A stretch of DNA of 64,000 nt, taken from positions 129,130 to 193,129 of the forward strand of contig JAEWSJ010000012.1 in NCBI GenBank assembly GCA_023398335.1, in the 5' to 3' direction. Both the position numbers and the translations under genes were made by a program. Shown in pieces: positions 26,511-34,294 of this stretch (the stretch's first letter is position 1; every line of letters begins with the position of its first letter). This DNA is from Bacillota bacterium. Its GTDB lineage: Bacteria > Bacillota_I > Bacilli_A > RFN20 > CAG-288. The notes below the pieces were generated by a model. The model did not search any database. It was given only the letters and a program-made list of their open reading frames with translations, and was not told where the DNA came from.

Positions 26511-27179
26511 GTCTTAAATAAGTCTAATAAAATTACAAATTAATCTCGCATTAGTTCAATATTTGTATCACAAAGGTATCGAATTGGTCCCGCTTTTGTG
26601 TCGAATTCATCTCAAACATGTCTAAGTTAATTACTATTTAAGTCTTAAATATGTGTCATTTTAGTCCCAAATATGTCCACTAAGAATATCAATAATGATT
26701 CATTTAAGTATCATATAAGTCCAGGATTGTTTTGACATTTTCTCATTTAAGGCTCAAATTAGTCTTATATTTATATCGATAAAGTATCGGATAAGTCTCG
26801 TGTCAGTCTCAAAAAGGTGTCACCTAGCTCTCTCTTTTGTGTCATATTTATCTAAAATCAGTCTTAGATAAGTATCGTTATTGTTTCAGTTATATCTCGA
26901 TTAAGTCTCAAACCAGTCTATTAAGAGTCTCGTAAGTGATTCATTTTAGTATTGGATAAGTCTCACTTAAGTCGCGGAAATGCGTCACATAAGTCTCACT
27001 TCCATGTCAGATTCATCTCAATTCAGTCTTATATAAGTATCAGTATCGTCTTGATTTAATCTCGATTAAGTCTTAAACCAGTCCGTTAAGAATCTCACAA
27101 ATGATTCGTTTCAGTATCGTTTTAATCTTAATTTAGTCTTAAATAAGTTGCGCTTTTTTCTCAATTTAGTCTCAGCGGT
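26511..27179. repeat. Array of about 60 degenerate 11-bp units in strict register
   Basis: Non-coding. Beginning at 26511, a GTNTC-type core recurs every 11 bases with only two 1-base slips (between 26522 and 26543, and near 26729). From 26740 to 27169 forty consecutive units keep exact 11-bp phase. By hand count over those forty: position 1 is G in 29 and purine in 37; position 2 is T in 36; position 3 is C in 26; position 4 is T in 37; position 5 is C or T in 37. Positions 6-11 are variable and AT-rich. Consensus is about GTCTCAATTAA. A 15-unit (165-bp) direct duplication is superimposed. Stops occur in all frames, so it does not encode a repeat protein. It fills the gap between the exonuclease and an acyltransferase gene. 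Confidence 0.93.
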
Positions 27180-27301
27180 TTTTATTGAAAATAGTATTTT
27201 ATCCTTATCTTAACGTTGCTAGTTGATGAAAAATGATCATATCCATGCTAAAATTTAGATATAAAGTATATTTATTAATTAATTGTGGAAAAGAGTAATA
27301 T

Positions 27302-28393
27302 ATGGAATTAGTTAAAAAGAAAAGAAATACTAATATTGAGATTTTACGTGTTATTGGCATGCTGATGATCTTTTTTCATCATATGTATTATCATGGCGGC
27401 GTTAGTGGATATGGTGGAGAAACCTTTAATGGGTTTGTTCAACATCTTATGTTTAATGGTGGTAAGGTTGGAATTACCATTTTTGTTTTTATTTCTGGCT
27501 ATTATTTAATTGATGCTACTTTCTCTTGGAAGAGAGTAGTAAGGTTCTTAATTGAATTGCTTATTTTTTCTCTTGCGTTTTTTATTATGCATATGTGCTT
27601 AACTCCTGAGGAAGTTACTGTAAAACTAATCTACCAACAATTCACTCCGTTTCTTTCTGATACGTATTGGTTTGTAACAACATATATCTTGTTATATGTT
27701 TTATCTCCGATACTTAATGCGGGATTAAAACATATTAGTAAATACACTCATTTATCTATTGCAATATTCTTGCTTGTTGTCTTTTCTGTCTTTCCATCAT
27801 TCTTTTTGAAAGGCACTAACTTTTCTACCTTTGCGTGGTTTATTGTAGTTTATATTATTGCTAGTTACTTTAAACTTTATTCGGTTTCGTTTTTTAAGAA
27901 GCATAATTACATCAATTTAATTATTAGTGTTTCATTATATGTAGGAGTATCTTTAATTACTTTCTACGCTTATAAGCTTCCGTTTTTAAAAGATTATCCT
28001 TTAAACTTAACTGGTATGAATGCGACCTTTATGGTTTTATTTACAATTTTTAGTTTTGAATTCTTTGTTAATCTTCCAAGTTTTTCTTCAAAATGGTTAA
28101 ACCTTTTGTTCTCTGGAGTATTAGAAGTATATCTAATACATGAAAACCCATATTTCAGAGATGTTCTTTATCATAAGATTATGTTCTCTAATAAAATCCC
28201 ATTAGATGCTTATTGGTGGATTAAATACTTCGGTTTAGGATTACTGTCCTTTATTGTTATTTTACTTTGTGGTTCGTTAATTAGTTATGCTTTAAATAAA
28301 TCTGTTTTTAGATTGGTGGATTATTGCTCTTTAAAAATAAGTGATAAAATAAATGAAAGAAGAAAAATAACGGTTGAGACTAAGGAGGAATAA
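27302..28393 (+). CDS. Acyltransferase 3 family membrane protein
   Basis: The 363-residue protein opens with RNTNIEILRVIGMLMIFFHH, the typical first helix of acyltransferase 3 proteins (Arg and His residues used in acyl transfer). About ten membrane segments follow, with FISGYYLI after the second. Family members O-acetylate cell-surface glycans or exported polysaccharides. The gene begins just downstream of the 11-bp array and overlaps none of it. It is followed 2 bases later by a small lipoprotein gene, so both are co-transcribed. Substrate unknown. Confidence 0.88.
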   Translation: MELVKKKRNTNIEILRVIGMLMIFFHHMYYHGGVSGYGGETFNGFVQHLMFNGGKVGITIFVFISGYYLIDATFSWKRVVRFLIELLIFSLAFFIMHMCLTPEEVTVKLIYQQFTPFLSDTYWFVTTYILLYVLSPILNAGLKHISKYTHLSIAIFLLVVFSVFPSFFLKGTNFSTFAWFIVVYIIASYFKLYSVSFFKKHNYINLIISVSLYVGVSLITFYAYKLPFLKDYPLNLTGMNATFMVLFTIFSFEFFVNLPSFSSKWLNLLFSGVLEVYLIHENPYFRDVLYHKIMFSNKIPLDAYWWIKYFGLGLLSFIVILLCGSLISYALNKSVFRLVDYCSLKISDKINERRKITVETKEE

Positions 28394-28395
28394 TA

Positions 28396-29001
28396 ATGAA
28401 AGTTAAGAAAGCGTTAATATCATTATTAGTATTGTCATTAATGCCAATGATGAATTCTTGTGAAAAATACGAAGTTGCATATTTAAACGCTAAATACGTA
28501 TTTGGTAGTAATTATTGGTTTAAGGATGAATCTACTTCTGTGCCTGTAGCGGCTTTAACATATGATGAATCATATTTATGCGATGGATTTGAAAATATAA
28601 AAGAACAAAAGACTAATATAATTGCCGGTGATGTCTTAAAAATAACTTATAGCGGTGAATTAAACGTTGCTACTTCTTATCCAGGACAAATGTCACTTAA
28701 AGGAACTTTAAAATCCTATACTTATTATCCTTCTACAATCTATCCAATAAGTAATGTGTTAGGAGATAAAGAAGAATCCAATACACTTCTTTATATTAAG
28801 AACTTGTTTACTTCATGTCATAACAAAGTAATTATAAATGATAAGTTAGAATATCAGTCGATTGATGACTACTACGCTGCTAACAAGGTGGATAACTTAT
28901 ATTATTCGGTATATTATGAACCTCCGGTATACACCGAAACTCCACCAAGTTTATATCCTTATGGTCAACTTTACGCGTATAATCCACGAGAAGTAAAATA
29001 A
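28396..29001 (+). CDS. Small putative lipoprotein
   Basis: The 201-residue protein has the signal MKVKKALISLLVLSLMPMM followed by NSC (lipid-modified Cys about residue 22). The mature part has many Tyr residues and a Pro-rich C-terminus (YEPPVYTETPPSLYPYG). No family is recognised. TAAGGAGGAATAATA gives an excellent ribosome binding site that overlaps the end of the acyltransferase gene. It is probably a surface protein of the same two-gene unit. Confidence 0.8.
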   Translation: MKVKKALISLLVLSLMPMMNSCEKYEVAYLNAKYVFGSNYWFKDESTSVPVAALTYDESYLCDGFENIKEQKTNIIAGDVLKITYSGELNVATSYPGQMSLKGTLKSYTYYPSTIYPISNVLGDKEESNTLLYIKNLFTSCHNKVIINDKLEYQSIDDYYAANKVDNLYYSVYYEPPVYTETPPSLYPYGQLYAYNPREVK

Positions 29002-29083
29002 ACAACTTAAGAAATGTCTGAGTTGGAGATAAATTAATAAAGTGTTCTAAAGTGAATATTTTTATCTTAGTAGACTTGTCTTA

Positions 29084-29716
29084 TTATTTTTTAAGCTTTA
29101 AACTTTTAGTAGGAATCTTAACAATTCCTAGAGATTTAATAAACTCTTCAGAGAATAAAGAAGTAATTACTTCATACGGAGTCTTAAAGCCTAATATTTT
29201 TCTAGGATAAGAATTAATATTAGAGAAGATAAAGTTCAATTTCTCTTGAGTCATATCATCTAGCGATATACCTTTTTTAACGATATATCTAAAGAATTCA
29301 TGATTCTTCTCGCATGAACCTTTATCACCTGAACAATATGGTATTGTATAGAATACATTACCTATTAGTTCACCCGTTTCTTCATCTACTTCTAAATCTG
29401 GTAGAGCATCAAATTCTATGCCGTTATCACACAGCATATAACGGAAGAAATTAAAGTATTCTTGCTTGTTATCTTCGCTTCTAAATTCCCGGATTTATTG
29501 ATTTACAAGATGGGTATCTAATTTATCTAAAAGAATACCGATTTGGAATTTGGAATATGGATGATGTATTGTTAAAATACATTTCTGATCAGTTCGCTTA
29601 CCGTGAACTGTATCAAGCTGAAGGATTTCTTCTAATTTATGTGATTTAATAAATTCTTGGTAACAAGAGAACGTCCTCCCAGCTTTAATTAACAGTTTAT
29701 TTTTTTGCCTAAGCAC
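29084..29716 (-). mobile_element. Truncated IS30-family transposase remnant
   Basis: One frame, interrupted by TAA at 29495-29497, encodes the catalytic part of an IS30-type transposase. QLDTVHGK carries the first acidic residue, LCDNGIEFDAL the DNG motif with the second, and SCEKNHEFFRYIVKKG the Glu region. INSYPRKILGFKTPYEV is typical of the C-terminus. Only about 210 of the usual 320-340 residues remain: the N-terminal DNA-binding half is missing and an in-frame stop lies directly before the GTG at 29716. No terminal inverted repeats are evident. It cannot be active. Confidence 0.85.
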
Positions 29717-29756
29717 TTAATTTGTATATATCAAGAATGCAAGGTAAGATTTAGTT

Positions 29757-30704
29757 ATGGATATCATATATCTAGCGGGAGGTTGCTTCTGGGGAATGGA
29801 AAAACTATTCTCCTCAATATACGGAGTAACAAATACAGAGGTCGGATACGCTAACGGAAAAACAATTAATCCAACCTATCAAGAAGTATGTAAGGGCGAC
29901 ACGGGTTTTAGAGAAACCATTAAAGTTACTTATGATTCTTCTATTGTGTCTTTAGAAACTATTTTAGACGTGTACTTCTATATTATTGATCCAACAGTAC
30001 ATAACAACCAAGGCAACGATTACGGGCCGCAGTATCAGACTGGAATATACTATGTTTCAGACGAAGAGAAAAAAATAGTGGATAAAGTAGTTAGCAATGT
30101 TAAGAAAGGATATAAAGTCTTTGCTACTGAAGTTCTTCCATTAGTTAATTTTTACAAAGCTGAAGAATATCATCAAAAATACTTAGATAAGAATCCTTCG
30201 GGTTATTGTCATATTTCACCTCAGAAGATTAAAGAAGCGATTAATAAATTTAACTTAAGACCGAACTACGTTAATCCAGATGAAATAGAAATAAAAAACA
30301 AATTATCCGAACTTCAATATGATGTTACGCGTAACAAAGCGACTGAAGCTCCCTTTACTAGTGAGTACTATGACTCAAATGAAAAGGGAATCTATGTTGA
30401 TGTAATTACTGGCGAACCATTATTTTCTTCTTCTGATAAATACTTATCTTCCTGTGGATGGCCAAGTTTTGATAAAGGAATACTTGGAGACAAAATGTTC
30501 AAAGCCAATACTGACTACAATGTTGGCTATGCACGAACAGAGATTGAAAGTAGTGCGGGAAATCATTTAGGTCATCGTTTTGAAGGTGATTATGAATCTC
30601 CAAATGGAACAAGATACTGTATCAACGGCGCCTCAATTAAATTCATCCCATTTGAAAAAATGGATGAATTAGGATATTCGAAATATAAAAAATACGTTAA
30701 ATAG
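29757..30704 (+). CDS. msrAB: Bifunctional methionine sulfoxide reductase MsrA-MsrB
   Basis: The 315-residue fusion repairs oxidised methionine of both stereoisomers. The MsrA domain (about 1-150) has the catalytic AGGCFWGME and a C-terminal EYHQKYL. The MsrB domain (about 170-310) has CGWPSFDKG, GHRFEGD and RYCING with the catalytic Cys. The MsrB zinc-binding CxxC pairs are absent, as in many Firmicutes fusions. It is followed 26 bases later by a flavin disulfide reductase, so the two may form an oxidative-stress pair. It lies directly beside the IS30 remnant. Confidence 0.94.
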   Translation: MDIIYLAGGCFWGMEKLFSSIYGVTNTEVGYANGKTINPTYQEVCKGDTGFRETIKVTYDSSIVSLETILDVYFYIIDPTVHNNQGNDYGPQYQTGIYYVSDEEKKIVDKVVSNVKKGYKVFATEVLPLVNFYKAEEYHQKYLDKNPSGYCHISPQKIKEAINKFNLRPNYVNPDEIEIKNKLSELQYDVTRNKATEAPFTSEYYDSNEKGIYVDVITGEPLFSSSDKYLSSCGWPSFDKGILGDKMFKANTDYNVGYARTEIESSAGNHLGHRFEGDYESPNGTRYCINGASIKFIPFEKMDELGYSKYKKYVK

Positions 30705-30730
30705 AAAACATATCAAATGAGATATAAATT

Positions 30731-32107
30731 ATGATAAAAGTAAAAAATTTAGTTATTGGATTTGGTAAAGCTGGAAAGTCTCTTGCTTCATTTCTTTCAA
30801 AAAAGAACGAAGAAGTAGTTCTAATAGAAAAAGATTCTCAGATGTATGGTGGAACATGTATTAATGTTGCTTGTATTCCATCTAAAAGTTTAGAAACAAA
30901 TGCTAGATTATCTAATAAGATTGGAGGAAGTTTTGAAGAAAAAGCTCTTCGTTATACTTCCTATATTGAAGAAAAGTCAGCATTAACCTCTCTTTTAAGA
31001 AACAAGAACTATAAAATGCTTATTGATGCTCGAGTTAAAGTAGTTGATGGTACTGCTTCTTTCCTTTCATCAAATGAAGTTAAAGTGGTTAATTCTGAAA
31101 ACAAAGAAGAAATCTACCAAGCTGAAAGAATATTTATCAATACTGGTAGTCGTCCTTTCCTTCCTCCAATTCCAGGTTTAAAAGAAGCTAAGAACGTATA
31201 TGTAAGCGAAACAATGATGGGAAATAAAACATTACCTCAACACTTGTTAGTTTTAGGTGGAGGTTATATTGGTCTTGAATTCGCTTCATATTATTCAAAC
31301 TTCGGTTCCAAAGTAACAGTTATTCAAGATGGACACGACTTTATTCCACGCGAAGACAAAGAAATTGCAGAAGAAGTTGAAAAATCTTTTGTTAAACGCG
31401 GTATTAATATTATTCGCGACGCTAAAGTAAGTAAAGTTACTTCTAAAGATGATGAACTTACTCTTGAATTAACAATTGATGGAAAAGAAGAAACAATAAC
31501 AGGCGACTGTTTATTAGTCGCAACTGGAAGACGACCAAACACGCAAGATTTAAATCTAGATAAAGCTGGCATTATGTTAAACGACAGAGGTGCAATCGAC
31601 ACGGATGAACATAAGCGAACAAATGTTAAAAACATCTGGGCTATGGGCGATGTAAGTGGTGGGTTACAATTCACTTATATTTCTTTCGATGACTTTAGAG
31701 TAGTAAGTAATGACCTCTACGGAGATGGCTCAGCTACGACAGAAAACCGTGGAGCAATTCCATATACATTTTTTATTGATCCACCGCTATCAAGAGTTGG
31801 TCTAAGTGAAGAAGAAGCGAAGAGAAAAGGAATTCATGTTGGAGTAGGTATTTTACCAGTAGGAGCAATTCCAAAGGCAAGAGTCTTAAACGAAACAACC
31901 GGATTATTTAAAGTTATTATAGACTTAGAAAGCAATGTTATAGTTGGCGCTCATCTATTCGGAGCGGAATCACACGAATTAATCAATCTAATTAAATTCG
32001 CTATGGATCAACAAATCTCTTATAAAGTATTAAGAGATAATATCTATAATCATCCAACTATGACCGAATCATTTAACGATTTATTTAAAAACATCATCGA
32101 ACGATAG
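30731..32107 (+). CDS. FAD-dependent pyridine nucleotide-disulfide oxidoreductase (RclA/mercuric-reductase-like)
   Basis: The 458-residue protein has an N-terminal FAD motif (VIGFGKAGKSLASFLS), the redox-active pair GGTCINVACIPSKS, a central NAD(P) motif (VLGGGYIGLEFAS) and a C-terminal dimerisation domain with the YNHPTMTE region. The last fits group I disulfide reductases, whose His-Glu pair acts as acid-base catalyst. The CINVAC spacing fits RclA (reactive chlorine resistance), dihydrolipoamide or mercuric reductases. There is no lipoyl-enzyme gene nearby and no extra mercury-binding Cys, so an RclA-like antioxidant role is favoured. It lies downstream of msrAB and upstream of a terminator. 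Confidence 0.88.
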   Translation: MIKVKNLVIGFGKAGKSLASFLSKKNEEVVLIEKDSQMYGGTCINVACIPSKSLETNARLSNKIGGSFEEKALRYTSYIEEKSALTSLLRNKNYKMLIDARVKVVDGTASFLSSNEVKVVNSENKEEIYQAERIFINTGSRPFLPPIPGLKEAKNVYVSETMMGNKTLPQHLLVLGGGYIGLEFASYYSNFGSKVTVIQDGHDFIPREDKEIAEEVEKSFVKRGINIIRDAKVSKVTSKDDELTLELTIDGKEETITGDCLLVATGRRPNTQDLNLDKAGIMLNDRGAIDTDEHKRTNVKNIWAMGDVSGGLQFTYISFDDFRVVSNDLYGDGSATTENRGAIPYTFFIDPPLSRVGLSEEEAKRKGIHVGVGILPVGAIPKARVLNETTGLFKVIIDLESNVIVGAHLFGAESHELINLIKFAMDQQISYKVLRDNIYNHPTMTESFNDLFKNIIER

Positions 32108-32115
32108 TCTATTAA

Positions 32116-32151
32116 CCAATTTAGTGCATAAATCATTAAATTGGTTTTTTT
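32116..32151 (+). terminator. Terminator after the msrAB/disulfide reductase unit
   Basis: CCAATTTA (32116-32123) pairs with TAAATTGG (32137-32144) and is followed by seven T. It lies 9 bases after the reductase stop codon. Confidence 0.8.
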
Positions 32152-32293
32152 ATGCGTGAAATCATTTTTTGATGCTTAATTTTGCGCATAAATATTTAAA
32201 AATGATAGTTTATGCGATAAATTGAGCCACTAACCGAGGTATTTTACCTTTTATCTTATTGAATGAAAGCGCTTTATTATTTATAATAAAATA

Positions 32294-33055
32294 ATGAAAA
32301 GTATAGTAATTGCATTAGCGGGAAAGGGCGGAGTCGGAAAGACTTCAATTTCTGCCGCGATTGTAAGAGAATTGGTTAAAAAACATAAAGACAAAAGAAT
32401 TTTAGCCATTGATGCTGATCCAGCTGTCGGTTTAGCTACAGCTTTAGGTATTAAAGATGTCGGTCAGACTGTCGATGATATTCGTAAATCTATCACCGAT
32501 GCTGGTGAAGGAGACAAGACAAAAAAGAAAGCTATTGAGCTCTTGGGAGAAGCGCGTTTTCAATTGTTAGATGCTATGATTGAAACAAATGGTTTTGCTT
32601 TTTTAGCTGTTGGTCGACCAGAAGCTGCAGGGTGTTATTGCAGTGTTAATTCATATTTAAAACAAGTCATATCCGCAGTCAGTGATGAATTTGATTATGT
32701 TGTCATTGATGGAGAAGCTGGAATTGAACAAGTAAACCGCCGTGTTATGGAAAAAGTCACACACCTTATTTTAGTAACAGATCCAAGTAAAAAAGGAACG
32801 GATGTTATTAAAGTAATTAAAGAAGTTGCGGATGAACTTACTATGTATTCTAAAGTTGGCGTAATTGTTAACCGTTATAACGATGAGAGAATAGGCGCTT
32901 TCTTAAATGTTGGAGATATGCCTATTATTGCTAAAATACCTGATGATCCAGATCTTGCTTTAAGCGATGTGATGGGAAAGAGTGTTTTGGACTTAAGTGA
33001 TGATTCGTCTTTAGTTAGGGGAGCACAGATAGCTCTAACTAAATTAGGAATATAA
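32294..33055 (+). CDS. CooC-like MinD/ArsA-family ATPase
   Basis: The 253-residue protein has the deviant Walker A motif GKGGVGKT near the N-terminus, ALDADPAVG-type switch I (here AIDADPAVGLA) and VVIDGEAGIEQ as switch II. CooC proteins use ATP to deliver nickel or assemble metal centres in carbon monoxide dehydrogenase and acetyl-CoA synthase. No CO dehydrogenase is in the window. The gene leads an operon of 2-hydroxyacyl-CoA dehydratase-type Fe-S proteins and contains CYCSVN, which may bind metal between subunits. Its role is probably maturation or activation of one of those proteins. The next gene starts 13 bases later. Confidence 0.87.
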   Translation: MKSIVIALAGKGGVGKTSISAAIVRELVKKHKDKRILAIDADPAVGLATALGIKDVGQTVDDIRKSITDAGEGDKTKKKAIELLGEARFQLLDAMIETNGFAFLAVGRPEAAGCYCSVNSYLKQVISAVSDEFDYVVIDGEAGIEQVNRRVMEKVTHLILVTDPSKKGTDVIKVIKEVADELTMYSKVGVIVNRYNDERIGAFLNVGDMPIIAKIPDDPDLALSDVMGKSVLDLSDDSSLVRGAQIALTKLGI

Positions 33056-33068
33056 GGAGGACCACATT

Positions 33069-34292
33069 TTGAAAGATTTAAAACATCTGTACTACTTTGA
33101 AAAACTGTTGGACGACGCTAACAACGAGCTTGTTAGAGAAGCCCAAAAGAATGGAAGGTTAGCAATAGGTTACACTTGCTACCACATGCCTGAGGTTTTA
33201 TTGAACCTTGGAAATTGTTTTTCTGTTCGTCTTCGTGCTCCACGAACTGGTTCAATGGAGTTAGCAAGTTACTATATGTCTTCTGGTAGCTGTGAGTATT
33301 CACGCGCTTTGCTTGAAAGAGGACTTGAAGGTGGCTATCGTTTTCTTGACGCTTTAGCAGGAGTAGATGCTTGTGAAGCGATGAATAGAGCGATGGAAAA
33401 CATGGAACTATTACAAGTTAATTCACCTGACAAGAAAAACTTTTTCTATACAAATTTAGATATACCATGCACGGATGATGAAGATGCTGTTCAACACGTT
33501 AAAGAACAAGTTTCACGTAAGGTCTTAAAAAACCTTCATGAAAAATACGGTGTTGATATCTCTGATTCCGCAATAAGAAAAGCTGTAGAAGAACATAATG
33601 TTATTTGTCGACTTTTTAAAGAGATGGATGTCTACCGTCATTTAGATAATCCGACAATTACCGGTTATGAGTTTGCAGTTTTTGTTTTGGCTAGTTATGT
33701 CTGTCCAAAAGATTTGTTAATTGATAAATTACAAGAAACTGTTGAAGAATTAAAAACAAGAGAAGCTGACAAGAAAAAGACTTTTAGAATTAAAGCTGTC
33801 GTTGTTGGTTCTGAAATAGATGATCCAGATTTGATCAAACTCTTTGAAGAAAATGGAGTACGTGTTGTCTGTGATCGTTTCTGTTATGGAAGTCTCCCAG
33901 GGCGTCAAGAAATAATTCTTAACGATAAAGAAGATGTGCTCACTCAAGTAGTAAGAAATTATATTCTTACTACAGAATGTCCTCGTCAATGTATTCCACA
34001 TAAAGTTAAATATCGCCAACAACATGCGAATGATTTAGTAAAAGAATACAATGCTGATGGTATCATTTATGAACAAATGAAATTCTGTACTTATTGGTCA
34101 TACGAAAGAACTTTAGCTAGTCATGTTTTACGTGATGAATATAATGTTCCGACTCTTTCTATCGATAGACCATATCGCTCTGGTAACAGTGGTCAATTAA
34201 GAACTAGAGTTCAAGCATTTGTTGAAAATGTTGAAATTAAAAAAATCAAAGCCGAACGTGAAAAAAAGGCTGCAGCAAAGGAGGCTAAATAA
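33069..34292 (+). CDS. 2-hydroxyacyl-CoA dehydratase family subunit (HgdB/FldB-like)
   Basis: The 407-residue protein belongs to the dehydratase D-component family. CYHMPE, CPRQCIPHK and QMKFCTYW carry the cysteines likely to hold a [4Fe-4S] cluster. It starts with TTG, convincingly, because AAGGAGG (33054-33060) lies 8 bases upstream and no nearby ATG fits. A charged Lys/Glu/Ala tail ends the protein. With the next gene it should form a heterodimer that, after one-electron activation by the HgdC-type protein, removes water from an (R)-2-hydroxyacyl-CoA or carries out a related low-potential reduction. No CoA-transferase is nearby, so the substrate is uncertain. Confidence 0.85.
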   Translation: MKDLKHLYYFEKLLDDANNELVREAQKNGRLAIGYTCYHMPEVLLNLGNCFSVRLRAPRTGSMELASYYMSSGSCEYSRALLERGLEGGYRFLDALAGVDACEAMNRAMENMELLQVNSPDKKNFFYTNLDIPCTDDEDAVQHVKEQVSRKVLKNLHEKYGVDISDSAIRKAVEEHNVICRLFKEMDVYRHLDNPTITGYEFAVFVLASYVCPKDLLIDKLQETVEELKTREADKKKTFRIKAVVVGSEIDDPDLIKLFEENGVRVVCDRFCYGSLPGRQEIILNDKEDVLTQVVRNYILTTECPRQCIPHKVKYRQQHANDLVKEYNADGIIYEQMKFCTYWSYERTLASHVLRDEYNVPTLSIDRPYRSGNSGQLRTRVQAFVENVEIKKIKAEREKKAAAKEAK

Positions 34293-34294
34293 TT

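Noticed and set aside
26511..27179. The 11-bp array as a CRISPR or other guide array
   Set aside because: There is no repeat of 20 bases or more and no separate spacers of constant length; the unit itself is only 11 bases and degenerate. No cas or tas-like genes are adjacent.
26511..27179. The 11-bp array as a coding region for 11-residue protein repeats
   Set aside because: TAA and other stops recur in all frames of both strands because the core and the AT-rich part generate them in every phase.
30731..32107. Dihydrolipoamide dehydrogenase of a 2-oxoacid dehydrogenase complex
   Set aside because: No E1 or E2 genes are adjacent. The gene is paired with msrAB, so an antioxidant disulfide reductase is more likely, although the fold is shared.
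32294..33055. MinD-type cell-division ATPase
   Set aside because: There is no C-terminal amphipathic membrane-targeting helix and no minC or divIVA nearby. The Fe-S operon context fits a CooC-like role better.
33750..34025. Antisense frames inside the dehydratase and other large genes
   Set aside because: They are shadows of well-supported genes on the other strand, without ribosome binding sites or family features.
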